A DNA stretch of 64,000 nucleotides. Origin: Meandrina meandrites. Taxonomy: Eukaryota > Cnidaria > Anthozoa > Scleractinia > Meandrinidae. The position numbers and the translations under genes are program-made. Positions 41,601-51,900 of the stretch are shown piece by piece. Position 1 is the first letter of the stretch. Every line of letters begins with the position of its first letter. Where the stretch lies: the NCBI GenBank assembly GCA_963693305.1, contig OY855906.1, positions 10,586,102 through 10,650,101 on the forward strand, in the 5' to 3' direction. The notes below the pieces were generated by a model. The model saw only the letters and a program-made list of their open reading frames with translations. It was not told where the DNA came from and searched no databases.

Positions 41601-43508
41601 GAGTTGCTCCTAACTAATTAAGAACTGCTTGTTCCTCGAGCTATGCTTTTTTGAGATAATTTCTTTTTAGTCTGCATCTCTTTCCATGAGTTGTAATGGA
41701 AACAGTCCCTTTGCAGGTATAATTGCTAATTCCAATAAGGTAGTCGGTGATTTCTGTTTCTGAAATAGATAAACCCTCTTGCAATCGAGCGTAGCCTGTA
41801 ACCTCCATTAACAAAAAATAATTACTATTATCAAACGCTTACCATTTACTGTTAATCGCACTACTTCCCGTGTATTCCCCAGGATGTTTGTTGCTGAACA
41901 CTGATACACGCCCGAGTCATTTCCGGTCACCTTCTTTAACTGCAACTTTCCTCCTGAAACCGCTGACTGAATGATTTCTGACTGACTGTCCAGTTTACTC
42001 CACACTACTGCAGGCTCAGGATTACCACTCGCTGAACACTGAAACGCGGCTGATCCACCTTCATTCACTGTCAACGTCACAGGAGAAACAACAACAGCAG
42101 GAGATGATATCGATTCACCAGGTTCTCCTTTAGTTCCCGGCATGCCTGCGGGTCCTATGTCTCCTTTCTCACCTTTGGTTCCAGTCTCTCCTCTCAATCC
42201 CGCAGGTCCCATAATGCCTTGCTTGCCGCTCTTTCCTGGCGATCCCATAATACCTTTATCTCCTTTGTTTCCATTTCTTCCTCTTCGTCCCCGGGTTCCC
42301 TTGTGTCCTCTTGGTCCAGGTGAGCCGCGAGGGCCTGGGGGACCTGACGAGCACGTGACACCCTTAGAGGGACAGAGATGCGATCTCCACTCTGATAAAA
42401 ATTTGTTCATCGTTTCCCCCTTGCTTTTAATTTCCGTCCCATTCTCAGTTGAGTCTATTTGACGTCTGCTTCTGTGAAGTTTTTGAATTTCTATCAACAA
42501 AAGAAAATGATATTTTAATTTCTACTCGCAAAAGCGAGAGTGGAAGCCATTTCCTTTCCAGATATGTGTCTTTGAAAAAGTTTATCTCGTCATTAAAGAG
42601 AACACCGCTTGGTTTTGAACGTCATAAAGTAAAACATGATGACAGAAGTAAAACAAAATGTAACCCTAACGAACGCGTTTTTAGTTCATTTTGCAAACCT
42701 CCAGCATATATTTAACACATAAGATGATGTTTAATTTAAACACTTTTCACACAGCATCTTACATGTGTGCATTGAACTGATGTAGCCTGCAAACAGCCTC
42801 ACCATTGGGTGAAGCCTCGAAAATGACTAGTTGGCGAGCAAAGCGAGCCGGTGGGGAGCCAGCAAGAAAGTACTTAATCTCACAGCGTATCCGCTTACGC
42901 GTATGACCCATGCATAGCCCGAAAGTGAGCCTGCTCGCAGGCTAACTCTGATGGAGAAAATCTGTTACAACCGACTGTGAGATTCGTCGAGCTGTTTGTT
43001 CCTTATCAAATAAAGGTCAGTCATAGCCGACATGATTGAGCCCAATTTTGTTCGAATCATTAATGATTTTCTTCTCAAATTGTCTACATTGTATTTGAGT
43101 TGAAACGAACTTGACCTGCTAACCTCCAGTTTATTGGCTACAGCACACAGGAAGCAGGAAGAACACGCAAAGTCTATACAAATTTGGTATTCTTTGGTTA
43201 ACTGTTTACTCTTTCCTCCGGTTATTCATTTGTATCAGGACTAATTTGTGATTGTGAAAATATAAGGAACTTGTAGCTCGTATTTTTCTAAACACCAACT
43301 TACCAGGCCTCATGGCATTCTTGATTATCTTTATGTCTGCGTCGTTTAACAACGGCTTGGGCTCCGCAACGTTTTCAAGAGCGCTGATTCTCTCCTTTTG
43401 CTCGTTCATCTCCAATTCGACTCGAATAAACCCGACGCAGTAAAACACAATAGACAAAACAGAAATGATGGAAGCAAAGGAAGGCAAACTCTGCTTTTGA
43501 ACGGCCAT
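38651..43508 (-). CDS. Gene A: type II membrane collagen-Ig-fibrinogen lectin-like protein
   Basis: Exons are 43304-43508, 41843-42490, 40861-41406 and 38651-39276; the joined frame is open for about 674 residues. The order is as in B and D: anchor, furin-type site (RSRR), collagen (one Gly-X-Y triplet shorter), Ig1, then Ig2 and Ig3, then FReD. Exon 1 has two extra codons just before its donor (reads AMRPG where others read APG or VPG). The FReD has four cysteines and DRDND, but the residue after the third-motif cysteine is Tyr (SCYESNLNG) instead of the His found in B, C and D. The 5' half of the gene groups with C, and the 3' half with B, so it looks mosaic. It is the copy next to RMI1. 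Confidence 0.9.
39640..40700 (+). mobile_element. Decayed, partly deleted LINE in gene A intron 3
   Basis: The plus strand keeps the GCDLILPRL and VPRKWKIGEIAPVL segment at 40199-40390. It lacks the GIPQGSILG/YADDT part found in B and D; a deletion joins sequence near 40575 to AATGAAGAAGATGC. Flanking intron sequence 39300-39640 is almost identical to 27180-27480 in gene B. Confidence 0.75.
42784..42944. mobile_element. GCCTGC-ended insertion in gene A intron 1
   Basis: The inverted ends AGCCTGC and GCAGGCT enclose the same insertion as at 21384-21560 in gene C. Genes B, D and E have an uninterrupted ACTCTGATGTAGAAAAT here. Confidence 0.7.
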
Positions 43509-43608
43509 TTCGGTCGATGATTTAAACAATTCTACCCGGTTACAGCGCATCAACATGTTATGTGATATGAAGATCACGAGTGTGGGCTGTAACTTGCCAA
43601 ATTGTCTG

Positions 43609-43617
43609 CTATTTATA
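43609..43617 (-). promoter_or_regulatory. TATA box of gene A
   Basis: TATAAATAG within GGTATATAAATAG on the minus strand, about 100 bases before the ATG at 43508. Confidence 0.7.
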
Positions 43618-45982
43618 TACCAAAAGATTAATTTCGTTTTGGAATTGAAATGTTATTGGTTTTAATTTTGACATGTGAGTATGCGGACTGGGAATTTTCT
43701 AGAAAAAAAGAAATGTTGTTGGCATTTCCGGAGTACAGTGGGAAACCATAGTTATATTATAGTAGTTCAGTGAATCTGGTCAACAGGAACTCTTGTTGGC
43801 TGTTGTAAAGTTAATTCTTTAATAATATTCGCGGTTTTATTCTTCTTTTTGGGGGGATGGGGATTAAATAGTGTGAAGTGGTTTTTGAGGAAGAACCAAC
43901 TTTTCCGTGGAATGAATTTTTTTCTGACTCAATCATCAGGGCAACAAAGTTCAAATCCGTGTTGGTACATTCTAAAATTCGGTGCTTTTACAATTTCAAC
44001 TCTAAACCAACTTTTACTTGTAACACAAAAGATGTCGTTTCGAGTCTTTGTTTCCCAGGGCCAGGATATCCCGTGTTTGAAAGCCTCATGATAAAACAAG
44101 CCACATTTATCTGGATGATCTTATTTTGTCCGCTTTAGCCTTCTTTCACAATGATTCAAAATTGCTGGTCGAAGGTTTTAGTGTGGATGGGATGGAATGT
44201 CGTGATCCCACACGCACCGATTTTTCAAATATTTACACATCACGAATCATCATGAATTATCACGCGATCATTTTTTTAAGTAACGCGTCACGTTTAACCC
44301 TAGCCCCTCTTTTGACCTTTGAGTTGAGACACAATAAACAAATGTGACGAAATATAACGTGGAGAAGAGAGATGGTAACGACAATCTAAAATGTACCGGT
44401 AGTTTTTCGCCTTCCTCTCCAAGGAGTGTAGTTATCCCTCAGTAACTCCTGGTTAGTTGTCAATTTCAGTTGACAGATAATGTTTGATCCGTTCTCTCGT
44501 CGTCTGAGAAACATTTGGGTCGAAACGTCAAATTCGATGGACTCGGCTACAGCCATTAATTACTCTTATGAACGTTCAAGTTGACAATAATGATAGGTCT
44601 AAAACTAGAATGCAAATGATTATACCCCTCACGAGGCTCAGACAATATTAGCGCGTTTTGACAGAAATAGAGGGAATTTATGTGAAGTTATAGTTTCAAA
44701 AATTTTTTAGGAACAGAAAGCTGTTTGAGAAAGTGTTTTAGGAGAATCTCCCGCCATTCCGGTTTGTTTGTCTGAGTCTTGTCTGAATCATGACGTCACT
44801 CGCGCGCTTCGTTATTGGCTAAGTATTTCGCTTGCTCGTCGACGCAGAACGACATTCTTTAAAAACTTAACACTTCTGTAAGACACAGAAATCACAATCC
44901 TCAATAATTTATTTTTTAACTGTATTGAAGCAAGCAAAAACACATCAGTTTCTTTAAATGTTTGTATCTTCCGTACCTAGCAGCAAAACGCACGGTTTTG
45001 CGATTTGTGTTTTTAATCCGTAAAATATACGTTATCTGGGTGTTGCCCAGGAAAAAGTCTAAATTTGGCCTGTATTGGTAACAGGTGATTTTGATGTATG
45101 CAGGCAACGCGTCGTTTGGTGTACCCAGTAAACACGTGACTTGGGTGTACCCAGTAAACACGTGACTTGGGTGTGTCCAGATAAGCTTGGGCGTGTAGAG
45201 GTGTGGCCGAATCAATCGTGCAACACCATAGCAGATGCTCATAGCTTTTCCAACCCGTTTGTACTAAAACCGTGCATTAACACGACGAATCATTTCAGAA
45301 GCGTCCCTGGAAGTTGGCTGAGTCAGGCGAAGAACACGTGGTCTGGGCGTGTCTGGGGAGAACTGTAAATCCATCAATCCAGACGACGAAGCAAGATTTC
45401 TTTCAAATTGCTCCGTTTTCTATAGACAGAACATATTAAAAATCTCTATTATTAAAAGCCTCTTCTCCCCAGACACTCAATTTAAAGACAACATCTGGAC
45501 AGCAAAACGACTTCTTGGAGGTAACTGTATGTTTTGGAGTTATCCATGTTTTGGAGTTATCCATCCAAAACATTTACGTTTTGTTACTTTAATCTTTCTT
45601 TGTTTTTACCCATTAACACCTGCATCTATTTCCATGTACCACAAGTACAGGCAGTTCTCCATTAGCCTCCCACGCAGTCGTTTTTACGGGAGATCAGATT
45701 GCACTCACAATCGTGGGGAGCGAGTGCAATCCGATCTCCCCTAAAAACGACTACGTGGGAGGCTTGTTCTCCATGCAGAAAATATGACTCTGGCCTGCTA
45801 ACCTCATTTAGATATTTATATCCTACAGGACATGGGACTTGAAGATGCTAGTTGCAGGAATTTGCTTCCCCCATTTATGGGTGTTAAAAATTGACACAGA
45901 GAGAGGGGGGCGGGGGACAGGGGGAATCAGTGGACCTAAACAAAGAAAACCTAAACTTGTAAGTAAGGAAGAAAATAATAAC
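43618..45982. other. Region between gene A and the last placed RMI1 exon
   Basis: This should hold the RMI1 3' end and the gene A upstream region, but no further RMI1 exon could be recognised. Sequence between about 43650 and 45900 aligns with the array spacers (for example 2600-4840). A direct repeat of GTACCCAGTAAACACGTGAC occurs at 45121-45160. A 103-bp hairpin element lies at 45663-45765, and a G-run stretch near 45900-45925. Confidence 0.6.
45663..45765. mobile_element. 103-bp hairpin element with 9-bp duplication (MULE-like)
   Basis: The ends TAGCCTCCCACG and, inverted, AAGCCTCCCACG belong to long arms (with CGTTTTTA and GGGAGATC words). GTTCTCCAT flanks it exactly on both sides (45654-45662 and 45766-45774). 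Nine-base duplications are typical of Mutator-like elements; the family assignment is inferred from that alone. Confidence 0.85.
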
Positions 45983-48900
45983 CTTGTGTAGTCTTTGACA
46001 CAGAGCTGGGTTGCGACTTCTCATGGCCTCTTGAATCTCAAACTGAAATTAATCAATATAGGGATATAGCAGTCACAACTAAACAAACAAACAAACAAAC
46101 TGATATCACTCTGAAACCTGGAAGTGCTTGAGTTAGTGAAGACGATGGTGCATATGTTAGGCCAACAGGGGGGAGGGAGGGGGGGAATTGATCATGAAAG
46201 CCATGGGGACAAAGAAAACAAGGTGCACTAAGCTGCCCTGTGCAGCTCTTAGAGAAGTATTAATCAATTGAAATTTTTAACAACTATCATTGCAGGTTTC
46301 CAAAATTTTCGAAGGTTGCTGAAAATTTCACGAAAGTTATCCAAATGGCTCTAATCAACTTCCTGTTTTTTCCAAAGATTACTGAAGGATTCCCCAGACT
46401 CACTGAAATTTCTAAGGCACATTAGACGACCTGCTCAGGTTCATGTCAGTACTAGCTAGCCTCCTCTTAGCGTACATATTTACAGGGCTGCATACTTATA
46501 CAACATTCATAAAGTCGGCAATGTATTGCACCACATCAGTGAAAAGAATTTTACAAAATTAAACCATACAACTTTTAAAACAGCTGTTTTCTAAGGGCGC
46601 GTTTGTTTGGGATCAATCCGGAATAAGAATAATTGGAATAATGCAAGTTAGCGTTCGTTTGGCTGCTCTTCTGGCTATTCTGCTGCCAATAGCCTGCGAG
46701 CAGGCTCTCTTTGGGGAGTGCAAAGAGTGCAAAGTAATACATGACACTGTTGTAATTAGTGTAAGTAGTGTTCTTATTCTATTGTAGGTGGCTGTAGCAT
46801 TGTAAGAAGTGTAAGTAAGTAGTGAATGTAAGTATTGGAAGTAATGTCCTCATTATATTGTAAGTAGTTGTAGCATTCTAAGTAGTGTTCTCATTATATT
46901 GTAAGTATCTGTAGCATTGTAAGTAATGTAATGTAAGTATTGTAAGTAATGTAGTATTGCAAAATAAAAAATAAATAAAAAATAAATAAATAAAAGGCTC
47001 TCTTTGGGGGCAACGTGCGAGTGGTGAAGCCGCGAGTTACGGCGAGGGGAGGGAGCTGCTCGCGGGCTTGCTTTGCTTGCCCACTCAGCGGCTCGCTATT
47101 CCCGGCTGTTCGTGCGCTGTTACCAAACTTGCGGCCCCCAAAGAGAACCTGCTTGCAGGCTATGCTCCCAGGGGCACAATAGCTGGAATATATTCCAGAA
47201 TATATTCTTATTCCAGAATATTCCCAAACGAACATGCCCTAAGTTGTACTTACCTGATATTTATCAACTGGATATTCCAACAACTCCATCAAAACCTGTG
47301 TATGAAAATGACTCAGTTGAATATTACATCACTACCACAGACAAAGCGTGTTCAATTGCACTAGTACCAGTGCTTAACTGCAGCATGAAGCGAATAGAAG
47401 TAGTGCTACCACGCCCTGGGTGAGATGTTAGTACATGACAGGGTTACCTGCAACATTTTTTTGGCCTATTTCCCTGCATGATATGTTTGAAGATTGACGT
47501 TTTCTTCTTATTCTATTAGATCTAGTCAATTTTAATGGGGTTTCTTCCTACCTTTTCGCTCAAGTCAGCATCCACAGTAGCTGTTCCATCATTTAGTTTC
47601 ACAGTTATATTCCATTTTGATGATGCAGGATTAGGGCGAGACAATAAGTTGGCAATGTAGGCCTAAAGGAGATGAGAAACAAGAGTTACACAAACTCAAA
47701 GGCCCCTGTAAGCCAGCTCATGGTCAAATTGGATTAATCCAGATTATTAATTGTTTGACAGGAATCAAAGGAAAGAGGGATCAAGTAAATTTATTAGGTC
47801 GCCTGATAAACCTCATGAAATGCATGTGTTGTGATAAATACAAACCTTGACTCTCACAATACGCTTTTCACTGACAGGATGGTATTTCAACACCTCTGAC
47901 AGGTATTCAAAGGGTGCTGAATTGCATTCTGGGTCTGCAGTAATTGTTGGCAAGATAAGACACTGTTAGTTTTATGATTTGACACATCTATTATCTGACT
48001 CAACAACCCAACTCTACAGGGACATCTTGGCATTCAAATCCAAGATGGTGGTCAGTTAGATTCATGAGTGGCAGCATTGTCAGATGTAGATATCAAGAAG
48101 ATCCTACATAATATCCTTGTAGCACAATGCTGGCTTAACAGTGACATTAAGCATTATTTTACCATTATAGTAATTTTACATTACCTTGTCCATGTGTGTC
48201 ATGTATAAGAGTACTTTGACGCTGATTTGCCATCAGAGTAACAGTATTGTTCATACGACCAGATGTGACTTCATTTTCAGGTTCTTTTTTTATCTGAATG
48301 CTGGAGGCCTGAGAAAATGATGGCCTTGTTGGGTATGAACTAGAGTTTGTGACAACATTTGTCTTTTTGGACGAAAGTTTCAAGGCCCCTGTATTCTTGG
48401 GTTTACAACACGGCTCTGTGTTGCTGAAAACACTGCATGAGTTAAGTGTGGCATTATTCATCAAAGAAATTGGACCTTCTGTTTTGACACTGTTTAAAGT
48501 ACAACTCGTATCCTTTGCTTTCCTGGGATTTACATCTGATCGTGTTTGAATGTTGGCATTGTTTGAAGAATTTGCATTCCTTGAATGACTTCCAACTTCC
48601 ATAGATGAACAGTTTGATGTTCTTGCTTTCTTTGACCCATGCATTGCTCTCATGGTTCGTTCACTACAGATTCTCTCATGCAAAGGTTTCATCTCTAAAG
48701 AATCCGCAGCCTCTGCTAGAAGATCTTCTGCAACAAAGTCATCTTCAAAGATCTCATCGTCAAAAGGTATTTTAAAATCATTGTTTCCACAGGTTTTTAC
48801 GTTGGCAGTGTTTGTTTGTCTATCTGTTGCACTGTTGGTGTTTTCCATACCAATTTCAAGCTGATCTATTTGTTCCATGTCAAAATCTTCCTCCAGTGCA

Positions 48901-51900
48901 AAATAATCGTCATCTGCAACTGCAGCTAATAAATCATCATCATCTTCAAAAAGTTCTTGACTGCAGTCTTTTTCTATTTTGCTATCAGCGCCACAACTTT
49001 TAAAATCTCTTCTGGAATTTGCAGGCACTTTAACTCCCCTATTTCCATCAAGAACTTGTTGTTTCAATTGCCATCTGTTCTCAGAATAGTTTCCTGTGTT
49101 GCCTGTGCGGTTGTTGTTAGAAAGACCTGCAGCAATGTTTCTTTTGTCAGGGTCTGTTTTTACTTGCGGAGCTCTTTGGTCATTGTAGGTAGGGATGTTG
49201 CTGGTTCCATTTTGTATGGTCATTTGATTGACATTTGGCTCTTCACTGCTGAGAGACTCTGTTTTAATCACCCTTGGTTTCTCAGGTGGATCTTGTCCTC
49301 TACAAAGGGAAATAAATTGGGGTTCATTAACATTTTGTAAATCAAAAAAAATTCCAATAGCTTTTCCTTATCTTGTTAACCCATCTGTTGCAAAGTCACT
49401 TATACATCACCATATGAAAACAATTACAGCGGATTCAGGTTGAGTGTTAAACGGCCACAGTTGTCGCATTCGTTGTAACGGTTGAATTGATTTGCGATGC
49501 GAGGCAGACGTTGCTAGGCGGGATGCCAACATTCTGCCTGGGAAAACCACAAAATGCTTTTTCCCAGTCAGAAGGTCGTCATTCCTGCCTAGCAACGTCT
49601 TTCATTTTACCTCGCAACGCAATCAATTCAACCGTTACAACGAACGCGACAACTGAGACTGTTAAACACTCAACCTGAATCCGCTGTAATTAAAATTTAC
49701 ACTTTTCACAAATAATCAGTTTTTTTCCATACAGAACTCATGTAGTCAGCAAAGTTAGTTTAAGGTACATGTATGCAAGAAATACATACACATTTCACAA
49801 GTTTTCACAAATAATATTGATACTAGTATTGAACAGTATAAGCTAGTGGTAATCCAAAATCCATTCTAAATGATAGCCAAATACCATGTCATAATTATGA
49901 TGTGTATAAGTTGTTGCATGTGCATGCTTTAAAGGAGCAGCACACATACATTGCTTGATGTAGAATATTCCAGTATGAATTTCCTTCCATCAATCGCATG
50001 ATGCTTCCACCTAACACTTTAACATTACTTGGTGTCAGCAGCAAGGCTCCCAGTCGGCAAATTGTGTTGCCACTCACTTGTATCTATGTGCAAAAGAAAG
50101 TAACAATCAATTTAATCTATCTGGGTGTTTTTACCCTTGAGACCCTCAACTCTTGTAACCCCAAATGAAATCAGAGTATAATATTTCTTCCTCTAATACA
50201 TTCAGTTGTATAATCAAGCAAATGATAGCAAGAACTGAGGAACTGATTACATACCATGGGAAGTAGACAGTTTACACTTGTGTATTTGTTTTGGTTTTGA
50301 TTCAATTTGCTTAGCAATTAATTTAAAAAACCCACCCCACCTTCTCAACCAATCAGAAGTACATGTAAAACTCCAAAACCAATTGTCACCTTTTGATGTG
50401 TGCATTCCTGTGCATTTCCTCAGGTATTTGCTTTGAGTTTTGATGGTTCACTGGAATGTCTGTGTGTACTGAGACTGACCACAGTGAATACTTTGGTTTG
50501 GTTTTATGACACTCAATAAAAAAAAATTGCTCTTTAAGCAAATCCAGCTACCGGTTCTACTGGTTTTTAGTTGCTGCACTGCTGATCAGAATCTTATTTC
50601 TCTTCATAATATCAATACATAATACAGGTTGTGAGAATTAAAGAAAACCTCACCACTTGAAGACAGAGTGTTTGGGATATTCAATTTTATTTTTAGAGGA
50701 TATTACTTTCAGGTCACTTCCAAGTTATTTGATTTTTTCCTGATGGCACCCCATAATGTTTTCAAACTCCTGAACATTGTAAATATACTTGGTAAGTTTG
50801 AAGATACAGCACAGTAATGGGATTTAACAGAACACCCACTCTTCTTCAAGGTAAGCAGAATTTTTTTTATTTTTTTTTTTTGGCACAATTCTGACTTGCC
50901 CAGATTGTAGCTTCTTTTTTTTCAAAGTTTTCTAAATTCATTAAACCTGTACATAAATCTATAAAAAGTATCTCACGGTATGTCACCTTGGTTCCAGGAG
51001 GGGTTGTGACTTTAAGAAAAGGAATCAGCTGGTATTCCATTCCAAACACAGTGTGTGTTCCATCTGTTAGTTCAAGCAGCAACATTCTACTCGGCTTTAT
51101 TTTGGGCTCTGAGGGCTAACAGTACACATAGGACATAAATAATTGATTAATTTTTTAACCTTACTAAAAAGGCAGGGGGAGGGGGGGGGGGGGGTGAGCC
51201 TTTTGTTCTCATAAAGGGTAGTGGTGAGAGAGAGTTTTGGGTTCTCCAGGTTTTTTTTTGGCATAATTATGGGGTTGGGTCTCCCAGCCTCACAGGTCTG
51301 TCTCCTAGATAAACCAATCGTAATTCCACTGTATTATTTATTTTAAAATAAAAAAAAACATCAGAAAGTTATAAAAACAGATTATATTCATGTGACTGAT
51401 CTGAAATAAATTACTGCGCAGGAACTAGGCAAATATTAATATATGTATTTTTACATTTGCTTTATAGTTAAGCTCTTGTGGGTCATCCTGTCCTTTTAAC
51501 TTTTGAATTTGAGAATAAGCTGACTCGCCAACATTCAGGATAGAGTTTATCTGCAAGATAACAAAAAATATATATATTTGCCTTTTCTAGATTATTTCAA
51601 AAACCACTACCATATGAGTAAACTGCACCTCACTGCTGTATTGCAATTGCTTGTATTGTGATGCAGGTGTTTAAGATACAACTTTCTGGAAAGTTTAAAA
51701 TTGTTTTAAAAGGAATTCGGTGCCACGTTGCATTTTCATAAAGTAAAGGTGGCACTTTACCACTTTCTCAGAAACACAAGTCATAATAATAAATATGTCA
51801 GGCCTAGGATCATCATTCAGTTATGTGGGAGGCGCGGTGGCCTAATGGTTAGTGCGCTGGACTCCGGATCGGGCGGTCTGGGTTCGAGCCCTGGCCGGGG

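Noticed and set aside
45830..45900. Candidate last RMI1 exon reading SIFNTHKWGKQIPATS
   Set aside because: It has no convincing match to the RMI1 C-terminus, and the conserved copies in other spacers differ in frame; left unassigned.
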